Positions 45,632-57,500 of a stretch of DNA of 64,000 nucleotides are shown here, piece by piece; position 1 is the stretch's first letter, and each line of letters starts with the position of its first letter. The notes below the pieces were generated by a model. It saw only the letters and a program-made list of their open reading frames with translations, made no database searches and was not told where the DNA came from. The position numbers were made by a program, and so were the translations under genes. This DNA comes from Bolinopsis microptera (lineage: Eukaryota; Ctenophora; Tentaculata; Lobata; Bolinopsidae): NCBI RefSeq assembly GCF_026151205.1, contig NC_087072.1, positions 11,198,169 to 11,262,168 on the forward strand. The letters are read 5' to 3'.

Positions 45632-46190
45632 TACCAGGGCGCGCGCCGAGTTGGACTCGTCGACGGTAATATTTTGTATCACGTGGTGACCCCCACGGTC
45701 GCTTCACTATAGTATCGTCTTCGACGATACAGGGGGAGTCGCGCACTTCGTGCGTGGCGGGTCATACAACGTATGACAAGTAATATTTGGAACAAATACA
45801 TTTTTCGAGTATCACCCGTTAAAAAAAGTTCCACTACCGTGGTGCGTGGATTTTGGGTCGCGATTAGGCAAATGGCGAGGTGAAATACATTATGATCCTA
45901 GAATATGGACAACTCCACTCCATCACCGGAGGGATCCAGGATAGCAAACAAAAGAATGCATTCGTAATTTTAAACATTGGATGAAATAATACAGGTCGAG
46001 GGATTTGACAAAGCTCAAAACGGTATACCAATTTTAAATAATTATACTAGACAAAAACTTAAAATTCTACACTGTCAATCGTTATAACCATGTTTAGTCC
46101 CACTTTTGTCTTTTTGTACTCACAAACATCGCTTAAAAACCGCAACTCTAACAACAAATAAAATTAAAAAGCATCGAATTTGTTTAAATC
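45632..46190 (+). repeat. Dispersed element, second copy, carrying a hairpin-element insertion
   Basis: It begins TACCAGGGCGCGCGCCGAGT, the same start as the arms at 24251-24333, is split by triple-hairpin copy H4, and then follows the order of the 23.3-25.0 kb copy. Its function is unknown. The neighbouring AT-rich stretch at 44946-45631 shows no gene. Confidence 0.6.
45674..45779 (+). mobile_element. Triple-hairpin short element, copy H4
   Basis: Inserted within the dispersed element; TAATATTT occurs at both borders (45667-45674 and 45781-45788). Stems are GTATCGTC-TTC-GACGATAC, CGCGCAC-TTC-GTGCGTG (one G.T pair) and GTCATAC-AAC-GTATGAC. Compared with H2, one pair in the first stem has changed from G-C to T-A on both sides. 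Confidence 0.78.
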
Positions 46191-46320
46191 CCGAGACTCG
46201 CTGGACAGGATCCCCTCAAAACACCAATGTGACACAGAGAGAACCTTTTAGAAAACCTGCTTTGGCAGCTGATGCTCCTATGGTTTTCAGGAGCACCACT
46301 CGATGAATGGGACATGGTAG

Positions 46321-47058
46321 TCACTTTCCAGAGTCTACCATGTCCCATACTCTAGGGGTAGAGTTACTCTGTTTGTAGAGGGTATCTTTGGACATCATAC
46401 TGCGTGGCCAGCTGACATTCATGATCTTTCTGAGGTGGTTACGGTGACATGCATCTAGTTTGTCCCAGTACGATTTAGGCATTCCCCAGCAACTAGAGTT
46501 ATACATGAGGATAGATACTACTTGGGCCTCAAAGACCTTCAGCTTCTTCTGTAGGGGGATCTTACTCTGGCACCATACCTTCTTGAAGTTCTGGAATGCT
46601 ACATTGGCTAACATGATTCTTCTGGTGACATCTTTCCTACTTTCTAGCAGAGAACCCAACAAATTGCTACTGCACCATTCTTCATTCATTCTAAGGGGTT
46701 TACCATCATCCATGACCTCATCTTTCCCAGCTATGTAGACGTGTACAAACTCTGTCTTTGATTCATTAATATTCAGATTCCACTCTTTGAACACCTTAGT
46801 AGCGATAGGGAGGAGGGCTTCTAGAGCATCTTTGTCTTCACCAAGATAGTCGATGTCATCAGAGTATGCATCTTCTTCAGGCATGCTGCTAGGGCTTATA
46901 GGGGGGTTGGTCGCAGCGTCACGGCACGCAGGTGGTAGCAGGCACCAGCTAGAGTGATTGTGAAACAGAGGCCTGAAACACTATCACCTTGGGGTCCTCC
47001 ATTGGTGCTGATGAATACAAGGGAGGTAGCGTCGTTGACTCGCACCTTGATCTTGAAG
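46321..47058 (-). pseudogene. LINE reverse-transcriptase fragment
   Basis: Two minus-strand frames, separated by a frameshift near 46890, encode KVRVNDATSLVF and NGGPQGDSVSGLCFTI (motif B), then EDAYSDDIDYL (motif C, YSDD), ESKTEFVHVY, LGSLLESRKDVTRRI and SILMYNSSCWGMPK. Motif A and everything before it are missing, so the copy is 5'-truncated at about 47058. This type of RT is common in invertebrate genomes; the clade is unresolved. Confidence 0.78.
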
Positions 47059-47224
47059 TAAAGTAAAATAAAGTAAAAATTATGACATAACATCATCACT
47101 AATGTCTACAAAATATCATTGCACTACATGGAAAAATATACAGTAACTATTTCTCCATCAAATTTAAAAGTAATAATTTTTTCAAATATCAATCATGAAT
47201 AACAACAACATTAAAAAATTTAAT

Positions 47225-47720
47225 TTATTCATACTTCCCAGTGGAGTAAAGATTTATAAAACGTTTCTTTGCTATATAAGGATGAAACCACAGATAATCA
47301 TTGTGTTTTTCCTTATTACTGATATAACTGGTACCTTCAATTCTTGTTAAAACTTCTTTCGAAACATTCCAAAAATGAAAGTCATTTGCAATACATTTAG
47401 AAATCATATTCTTTTTAAAACTTTCCAATCCAATTTTAAAACTCAAAACTGTCAAGCAGTTCTTCACCTCCGAAGGGAGTTTGTTCCAATAAGGAACAAC
47501 CCGCTCTGGAAGAAAAGAACACTGAAGATTCTTGACCTTTGTCACACTCTTACTACATCTATTGGATGAAACCAGATTAAGACCTGATCTGCTTGGTCTG
47601 AACAAGTCTGAACCATAATCAGTCAAGCCATTAATAACCTTAAAAGCTTCAATAAGGTCCCCACGTATTCGCGGCTCTGCCAGCGTTGTCAAATTAATGC
47701 TTGGGAATGGATCTCATTCA
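47225..47720 (-). pseudogene. LINE ORF2 C-terminal remnant, second type
   Basis: The minus-strand frame gives NLTTLAEPRIRGDLIEAFKV, then INGLTDYGSDLF, FLPERVVPYWNKLPSEVKN and LSFKIGLESFKKN. This is the conserved block after the reverse transcriptase in CR1/L2-type LINEs. A stop breaks the frame upstream at about 47715, and no reverse transcriptase precedes it. Confidence 0.75.
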
Positions 47721-48501
47721 CATTTCCTGTATAAATCATTTCAAGACAGTATACAATTATTGTATGCTTCGTATTCTGAATACATCTACAATAATAAGAT
47801 ACATTTGATCTCAAACCCCTACATCTAGCCATTGCATGAAGACTAGCTTTGGAGTTAATGGGTGGCGTCTCGTCGTTCAGGTTCATTGGTTTTTAAATAA
47901 TGGTTCACCAGAAAGCTCCCCCCCCCCCCCCCCCACCGACAGGTCTGCTGCGTCTGCATCCACTTCCTCGTCTCCATTCATGTCCTCTACCAGCTTTTGT
48001 AGTGTCTCTTTGTGTCTCTGGTTAATTTGTATGTAGCTGAAGGCAGATTGGAATATGGTTATAATCGCTGCAGTCCTTGAGCAGGTAATATTTACGTTGT
48101 CCTTAAGCAGTGACATGTGAGGGTTAATGATCCAGTGTTTCTTCTCGTGAGGCCTTCTTTTTTGCTGTCCCCTGGAAGCATTTTTTCGCATTGACTGAAT
48201 GTTCAAGCGACAGGATAATGTATAAATTCAACTTTCTTTTAAATACTGAAAATTCAGCTTGTCATCTATAATAACACCAAGAAACGTTTGCAGTGATTGT
48301 TCCTTATATAGGAGTGCTGTCTATGCTCAGTTCTAAATCAGGTATGGTTTGAGTACTGGATCTAGGTTTAACGCGTATATAGCAACATTAAGCCTTTTTT
48401 ACGTTATATGTGAATGATCCCTAGAAGTATTTTATTTCCTGACATTTCAATTATATCACAGGCTATGAATTGATGGTAAAGTAGCCGTGAGCCTGAATGT
48501 G
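47721..48501. other. Spacer upstream of the KIND gene
   Basis: It contains a 17-base C run at 47918-47934 and no supported gene. The promoter and any 5' untranslated exon of the KIND gene should lie here or just upstream; no TATA box was evident. Confidence 0.45.
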
Positions 48502-51500
48502 ATGTCAAACGACACATGTGTAACCCTTCAACAATTACTGAATTTTGGTGGCAAATTTGAGCCACATTTGCTCTGGGAACTTCTTCACTCTTTATCTTTT
48601 TATCTCAAAACGGCCCTGAAAGGTAAATGATGGTGTGTATTGTAATTGAGTAATTGGTTTGATTCTAAAAGTTGAATCTAAATGATTTAAATTCACTGTG
48701 TAAATATGATACAAAACTCTTACTGTATTCAATTTATTGTTGTTTTGATGGAATTCCCACCAGAGAACTGAAATACAGGAATCAGCATGACATTGGAGTA
48801 ACTAAGATGATCTACTATCTAGTCTTACTATTGCAATAGTGGAAAATCAGCAACTCTTAATAATAAATAAGAGATTAGGTTTGTAGTATGACTTATGACG
48901 ATGTATTTACTGTTATATAAATTAAATCAAATATAAAACGATATTTTTCAGATCCTGTGTCGTGGCAACAAGGGCCAGTGTTTCTAATTTGTTCCAGTAA
49001 AATCAGTTTCTTTGCCGATGGAAATGTGTCCGTTAAACGAGGTTCAATTGGTAAGTGTGCTTCATAATTAATATCCAGTTTTATGCAGTACGATTCTTAT
49101 CCTTTGAACTTCTGCTTATCTTACAGTTACATACTTCATATATTAACACAATTCTCGATTAATGAGGCATTTTCTTTCCCATAATTTCAACTCCCACTTA
49201 CATCTGGTTTGTGATTTGTTGTCGTTCATCTCGATGTGAGTGCTAGGAATTTCTTTACCATGCAATCTTATTGTTTAATGTTATTTTCTCGATTTTTAGC
49301 AAACCAAAATACTTACATAATTAGTTATTTAGAAGACATTAAATTATTCTTTATTTCGCAATTTAACATACAGACTGAATGTTTGTCATCGAAACTCCGG
49401 TACCTAGCACCACTTCCCCTTGTACGTTAACTAATAAATGTAATGTCTGGTGATAGTAGAGGGCACCACTTCCCCCTTGTACGTTAACTAATAAATGTAA
49501 TGTCTGGTGATAGTAGAGGGCAAACTCCCCTCCTCTATATTACCCAACCTATATTATTAATAACGGGCCAATGGTTTGTTACATCTAATGGGGTAAACTT
49601 CCGGGATTCTGTTGAATATGTTGACCTTACAAGCCCACTATTGGTCAGCTTGCACACCATTTTGTGTGACTTGTCCATTATTGTGGCCGGTGTTTGTTAT
49701 TTGGCAGGAAGTTTTGGTTGTTGGTATGCTCTATAAGTTCGTCCTTATGCTTGTTACCACTGTAAGATCAGCATACTTAGCTCGTTATGCTGGAACTTGC
49801 ATATTGTTCCAATGTTATACAAAAATCTTACATTAAATAGCTCATAATAAGTTATCATGTTGTATCATAATTAAATCCTTGCCCTTATATTACTATTTCA
49901 CCCATTTTAGGGGAATACAACGACAGTCTGTATGTAGCACCGGAATACTACAGCTCAGAGACCAAGTTAGCCTCCCCAACTGCTACAGAACAGATATACG
50001 TCTACTGTCTGGGTATGACTGTGTACTCCGCTGCAGAGTTCGACTGTGAGGAGGTATGTTTTCTCTTGTCACTCAATTGGAACATTTTCATAGTCCTGAA
50101 CTGTTATTATATCTTCGGGTACAGCTACAATATTTAGGAATAATATAGATAATAATAATAATATATATAATATAGATGATACAAGCCCACCAATTCTTTT
50201 AAGTGAGCTGAGATAGATTGTTTGGTATTGGTGCAATTAGGCGCATACCGAGAGGACGTGGGTAAATGAATACCGAACGCACAACCACGAATCTTGCAAT
50301 GACGGTTTCATGGCTACTTAGCCAAAGAGATTATCTGCTTGTTATTTTCATTATGTGATTACATTACCTGTACTGGTATTATCTTGATATTATAATTACT
50401 AAAACTGGCTGGCAAATTATTGATATAAATAGAAGGAATATCCAAATGGAAGGAAGTTGGCTTGTTGCCATGGATAATGGATATTTAAGAAGAGATTAGG
50501 TAACTTCATGTTTTTCGTCCATGTTCATTGTTCAAACACATGTTGCAAAGTGAACCCCGTACAGTTGAAACTATACTACCATACTTGGGTTTTCCTCAGA
50601 AAGTGCTCTAAACAGGTTCGCTACAGTTAGCTGCTTTATAAAACTACTAGAAAGCCCGTGGTCACAGGGAGGAAGCTAATAGTTTTCTATTTCTTTGGCG
50701 GTCAGTTTAAATCGCGTCAAAAAATATCCTACACAACCGAAGATACAGCCTATAAAAATGTTGCTTCAACCCTCGTTAGTCGTTACCATGGTTACTTTGC
50801 AACCTTTTGCTTTTTACCTAATTTGCACGTGGGCGGTCATACAGTGTACAGAAATAATTCTTTGAATTATAGTAGAGATAAATAGTGATTAGACCATCCA
50901 ATGTAAAAATATCGTACAAATGAAAAAGAAGGCTGCTAGAGGAGTCAAGCCAGCCTCTGTCCATAGAGACATGTAGATAGAATTTATTGATTCGTCGTTA
51001 TTGACATGTTATTGACAAAGTCGTATCTACTAGATAAGACCTTGTCAATAATCTAGAAAATTCTACAATGATATCATCAATAAACCCAATACACATCTGC
51101 AATCTACAAGTGATATTTCATACCTGTCTGAAAATGTACAGGAATCCAATTTCACTTTTATACTGGAACCTATTTTAACTTACTTAGTAACCATGTTAAG
51201 AAGTGTTCTGGTTCTAGATCAGGTATTAAGTTTCATATTAGAACGGTCAAATTACCACAATATCGTTCGCTATTTTATGAGGAGGCTGTAAATCACAATT
51301 TACGAACCAATACTTAACAATCTATAAATACTGCCCCTAGCCTAAGTAAACCTCTATTTCCCTACAACTGAACATTCTGTCAGGAAGTTGAGTTACCAGA
51401 GGTGCTAGAAGAGGTGCTGATAAACATGGTTAACGAGGTGGCTGCTTTACGAACTAACCTCGCTGTTATTTCACAGGTCTGTTTAATCTCTAGTCTTACT

Positions 51501-54500
51501 TGATTTAAACAGGGTTTCATCTAACATTACTACCTATTCTTAATCATTGTTCATTGTTCCTGAATAATTTGTTCCGTAGGCGTGCCAAGCAAACATCCCA
51601 ATGTCCAAGAAAAGTGCTCTCAAAGAACTCATACAGAGTTACTTCAAAAAAGTAAGTTTGATTTGGTCATTCTTTATTGTCATGATTATGACGTCACCAA
51701 CATCAGATATTGCTTCAGCTAATCTTGTCTTACATTTACGTAATTCTTTTGAGTAGCAGTAAGTAGTTATTTAACGCGTCTATGCCTCATTATATAGCTC
51801 TAGACTGTGTTACTTACATTTGTGTCATAATATGTTGGGGGGGGGGGGGGGTGTCACGTCCGTCTATGTCCGCTTGTCTCATAGAATCCAAAAAGGACAG
51901 GACATAGGCGGACATAGGCGGACATAGGCGGACATAGGCGGACATAGACGGACATAGGCGGACATAGGCGGACATAGACGGACATTAGCGGACATTAATG
52001 GACACCTAAATTGCTAAATAAAATGTTCAATTTTTGCTGTTATAGGGGGATCATGTTTTTTGTCCTTTCGGAACCCATATTTTCAAAACAGACAAAAAAT
52101 AGAGCGGACAAAAATGGACAAAAACGGACAAAAATGGAAATAACATTTAGATGCTTCCTCCTCCTACTCTTCCTCCTCCTCTTCCTGGGTCTTCCTGATC
52201 TTCCTCAGTCCTTTTCCTCCTCCCCTCCTCAGTCCTCCTCCTACTCCTCCTCCTCGTCCTCAGTCCTCCTCATCAGTCCTCAACAGTCCTCCTCCCCAGT
52301 CCTCCTCCTCCTCCTGAGTCCTCCTCCTGGGTCCTCCTCCTCCTCTTCATCCTCCTCCTCTTCCTCCTCAGTCCTCCTCAGTCCCCCTCCTCATCCTTCT
52401 CCTCAGTCCTCCATCCTCCTCCTCAGTCCTCCCCCAGTCCCCCTCCTCCTCCTATTCAGTCCTCCTCCTCCTCCTCCTCCTCCTCAGTCCTCCTCCTTCT
52501 CAGTCCTCCTCAGTCCTCCTCCTCCTGAGTCCTACTCCTCCTCCTCCTCTTCCCTCTCAGTCATCCTCCTCAGCCATCGTCCTCAGTCCTCCTCCTGGGT
52601 CCTCCTCCTCCTCTTCATCCTCCTCCTCTTCCTCCTCAGTCCTCAGTCCTCCTCCTCAGTCCTCCTCCTCAGTCCTCCTCCTCATCCTTCTCATCAGTCC
52701 TCCTCCTCCTCAGTCCTCTCCCAGTCCCCCCTATTTCTCCTCCTCCTATTCACTATTCAGTCCTCCTCCTCCTCCTCCTCCTCAGTTCTCCTCAGTCCTC
52801 CTTCTCATTTCTCCTAAGTCCTCCTCCTGAGTCCTCCGGTAATCACACTATATAATGACAACACTATATAATGACAAGCACTTTATAATGACAGCTGATC
52901 TTTGTCATTATATAGTCTGCAAAACGCACTATATAATGACAACACTATATAGTTTATCTTATATCGACTTTTCCTTACTTTTCTTTAATTCTACTTTTAG
53001 AATATTACTAAAGCAAATAATCTTATTTAAGTAAAATGTATAACTGTGATAGAAATAGAGTCCTTCTCCTCCTCAGTCATCCTCCTCAGTTCTCCTCCTC
53101 CTCCACCTAGGTCCTCCTTCTGGGTCCTCCTCCTCCTCCTGGGTCTTCCTGATCCTTCTCCTCTCTCTCAGTCATCCTCCTCAGTCATCCTCCTCAGTCA
53201 TCCTCCTCAGCCATCCTCCTCAGCCATCCTCCTCAGCCATCCTCCTCAGTACTCTTCAGTGCTCTTCAGTCCTCCTCCTTCTCAGTCCTCCTGAGTCCTC
53301 CTCCTGAGTCCTCCTCTTCCTGAGTCATCCTCCTCAGTCCTCCTCCTCCTCCTCCAGGCTCCTCCTCCTGGGTCCTCCTCCTGGGTCTTCCTGATCCTCC
53401 CCAGTCCTCTTCCTCCTCCCCTCCTCAGTCCTCCTCCTACTCCTCCTCTTCGTCCTCAGTCCTCCTCATCAGTCCTCAACAGTCCTCCTCCTCCCCAGTC
53501 CTCCTCCTCCTCCTACTCCTCCTGGGGCCTTTTCCTGGGTCCCTATATAATTTGATATAATAAGTTAAAGCTATTAATAGCTTTAGTGTGATTAATAAGT
53601 CGTTTGTTTTGTACAAAATTATAATACATAGAAGTTGCGAAAATTTCTCAAAATGTTTGTCCGCTAATGTCCACCAATGTCCGCTAATGTCCACCAATGT
53701 CCGTCCGAGTCCGCCAATGTCCGTCCGGGTCTGCAAATGTCCGTCCGAGTCCACCAATGTCCGTCCGAGTCCGCCAATGTCCGTCCGTGTCCGCCAATGT
53801 CCCAAAAAACACGTCCGTTGTCTCATAGAATCCAAAAAGGACAGGACATAGGCGGACATAGACGGACATGACACCCCCCCCTATGTTACTGCTTTACTGT
53901 TAGTTGGCCTCCGTTTATTGTCACGGTTTCGATGGCTAATATTGATCGTTATTGTCAACTGGCAGATAGCTTACTCGTTACAGTAAAACCCCGATTTACC
54001 GCGGAGTTTGGGAAAAGGAAACATCCGCGGTAAATCGAGGTTTTGTTTGTTTACATTTTACATGTTGGGGGAAAGGAAATGGCCGCGATAAATCGGGGTT
54101 TGCGGTAAATCGGGCGCGTTAAATCGGGGTTTTACTGTATAATATGGGAATATGGATGCATACGTTATATTATTTTTATGTCAGAGATGTCTGGTGATCG
54201 AACAATGGTGGTTTGAAATTTGTGATTTAGCTGTTATGTATATGGTAAATTCGTCAGCAACATATTAAGTGAGGGACGAAAACATAGGGATTTGTTGAAC
54301 GATTCTCAAATTTGTTACCATATAAAGTTTATATTATAAACTACAGGATCGCCTAGTGTAACTTTTTGCCTTATCTCTTTTTTACTGCAATAATTGAGAT
54401 TATTTAAACAAATAATTAAGAAGGTTTCTATTTGTGAAATTTAGGAGAATTCAAAGAAAAACGTCCCAAACGTGACCTAGTCACCAAATCTTTCTTTAAT

Positions 54501-57500
54501 AAAAATAAATTTAGCCTTGTATTAATAACTTACGCTAACTATTTAATATCTTCAGTGTGCGTCATCCGTTTAAAACGGCTTTCACTTGTCTGCATATTTA
54601 CCATATTTACATGACTTATGTTAATATTTTCACGTGTCGCTGTAAAAGTAAAATAAGTTCTAGGTTAAACACAAGCCGTACTAGGTGAAGAGGTTGATCT
54701 CCGGTTTATGATATTTTATTTTATTTGTTATGTTGTCCAAATCAGATCTTCTGTAAATGTGCACTCTGGGTTAGCAAATAATTTGTTCACTCAAGCTACT
54801 CCTCAAAACATTTTGCTTCACTGCCTATCTCTTAAAAACGGGTTTAATTACAATGGGCCTGTAAGCAGTTCCTTAACTAAACTGCTTGCCCTGGTAGCCG
54901 GTAGGGGCTCATTTTTAATAGATGTGGGGTAGTGACTTTAGTTGCTTTATACCATTCGAAGTTTCCTTGGAATGTAAAAACGTTATCAGTTATCAGCTAT
55001 CAGCTAATCGTTCTTCACAAGAAGTCTAGTTCTTCTTGAAGAAGAACTATTCGAACATAAAGGTGGACCAAATTTTTTGACACGTGACTGTGCTTCTGTG
55101 TTCTGATTGGTTTGTATGATTGCTAAAATCTGATTGGTTATTCACTGTCACAGGTCTTCATACACGAGTATTTCCATCGCTCTATAGTCTATATGCAAAT
55201 AAGTCGAACTAGCTGGAGCTGAAGATGGGTTCTTGGGGTGTCTGCGAAAGTAGAAAGAGCAAGAATGAGAGAGAATGTCTTCCATTTGATCTAGAATATA
55301 CATATTTGTAGAGACTACATTCTAACAAGAGCTCATTAGCTACGGGGTGATCCAGTCTATCTAATAATACCTCGAGATTGCTGTCCCTATACTGGTAAGA
55401 ATGTGAATGTATAGGAGAAACTGAAGATAATTAGTGATTGTATTTGTATAATGAGCATACTATACTACCAAGGATCATGTTCATTGTTCCCTCGTGGCAT
55501 ACATCACACAGCTACAAATGAACTGATCCTGACATCTTCTTAGCTTGATAGGAATTAGGACATCAAGAACGATGGTAATTGGTACGATAAATTTCTAGGA
55601 CTGGTAATTCTCTGGGAATGAAGGAAAAATGTGAAAGTCAGAATCCCTGCAAAGTCCTTGGCAAACTTGCAAATACCAGCGTCTAGGGTGGAATCTTTTG
55701 AAATTACCCACCTAGAACGGGTGTCAGCGTTAAACTTGCGTCAAACTAACTATGAGGAAGAATTATCAAGATTAAACTTATTATAGATAGAGTAATGAAG
55801 TATTAAACATGATGTAACCAAGATAAGATTGTAAAGTAGTGATTGTATTGTATCCCTATTCCCTATCTACAATCTACATCCTACCCTAAACTAACACGAT
55901 AATGAATCAAATTCATTTTGTATTGGCTCCAATTCTGGAGTAGTCCCCTTCCGGTCAGGCGGATCATTAACAGTTTCCTAGTTTCGATCTCGTACATTCT
56001 GTGAGCAGTTATCAGCCCGCCCTGGAGGGAAGCTTGGGCCCTCTGTAGATCTTCTTCGTTCTGATTTGCTTCCTATTTCCACGCTACTGTCAGGGCAACT
56101 GTCACGATGGTTTGTCTGTAGCACTGGGTAGTATTTTATGACCGGAGAACTTCAGGTCGCTCCACAAGATCTTGTAGCCAAGTGTTAATAACTGTCTCGT
56201 ATCACTGTAGCCGCCCTCACGTCTGAACACTCTTACCCACTCTAACAGTGGAGGGTGGATAACAGTGTGTACCATCTAACAAACTGTTGTAAGTGTAGTC
56301 TTCAGTATATGTCGGGGAAACTACCAAGTTACTCTTCTTTATAGTAATCCACATGTTGTTACAGTACTTTAGTAGCAGTTTACTGTGTGCAATAGTAATA
56401 GTTGTGTTGTTACTACTCTAATAGCAGTTTACTGTGTGCAATAGTAATAGTTATGTTGTTACTACTCTAATAGCAGTTTACTATGTGCAATAGTAATAGT
56501 TTAGCCCGGGTGTATCGCTATAGTGACTACGTAGTGTATTTTATAGGCTGGACAATAATGTTGTCTCAATTAACCTACTCTTATGATTGGAGTAATATTT
56601 AGACTGGGATAGACTTTCTGGTGATCATATTCTGCTCTCTGTCTAATAAAGGGTTATATTAACTATGGAGCCTTTGTACAGTTTATACACAGCAGAGCCT
56701 GCGGATTGACTCACACGGGCGCTGGGCAGGCACACGAGGAATCAGTATGGTAATGAATAACTGTGACGAAGTTTAGTACATGAATAGTCGCACCTCTCAG
56801 TAGTGAGTACTCTAAATCTTCTCAAACAGTTCTCGAATGTTCTCTCTTAGCCCGGCTAGATAGTTGGGCTAGATATTTGTACAGTGTGCAGAGTTTGAGG
56901 AGATTCAATCTTAACTTCCTCGTGGTAATGATGGATTATGTAGCATATCTTATATTTAAACTATTGTGTGTGTGAGTATGTGTGAGTGGTAGCTCTCCTA
57001 TCTCGCTCCCTATAATGCTATAACGATCCAATTATTTCACTTTGTAGTAGAGAGGTGTACCTTGCTCTTGTGTGTCCGTGTGTATTACCGGTTATATACA
57101 CTATACAATGTATATTGTATAGTGTATACTGATCTGTTAGGGGGTTGATCCCTGTTTTAGTCAATAGTTTTCTGTGGCGTTGCAAGGCTGGTTAGGTAGA
57201 CGTATTAATTCTCAGTATACCATTACCAAGATTGATATCTGGTGCCCATCGATTTAGAAAAGATGTTCATTTTGCTGTTATACTATGGATATGACTATAA
57301 ACAATGCGAAAACTCGTTTTTAGTCTATCTGACGAGAAATTGTACATTACACTGCCGAGTGGTATATTTTCCTCTACGTGAATATTATGTTTATTAGTTT
57401 ATTTGTTTATTGAATACATCACGTTGTGGTACACTTTCAAGTAGACTGTTGTTATTCTGATTTCGTTAAGAGACGGTTTCATTCTTCATTTTGTAAGTCA

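Larger units (their letters stand above)
51837..53881. mobile_element. 2-kb G-ended inverted-repeat element with 6-bp target duplication
   Basis: The left end is a G run then TGTCACGTCCGTCTATGTCC. The right end is the inverted equivalent (GGACATAGACGGACATGACA then a C run). TATGTT flanks at 51831-51836 and 53882-53887. A 40-base unit, GTCTCATAGAATCCAAAAAG continuing to GGCGGACATAG, lies in direct orientation near both ends. Next to it are oppositely oriented minisatellite arrays of GGACATAGGC (51895-52000) and GTCCGCCAAT (53660-53800). The middle is CCT-rich. There is no transposase. It lies in intron 5 of the KIND gene. Confidence 0.75.

Noticed and set aside
52011..52817. 268-codon Ser/Pro/Leu frame
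   Set aside because: It lies entirely in CCT-type repeat DNA; the frame lacks stops only because the repeat lacks them.
51895..53805. CRISPR-like array of direct repeats
   Set aside because: Contiguous minisatellite decamers without spacers, in a eukaryotic intron.
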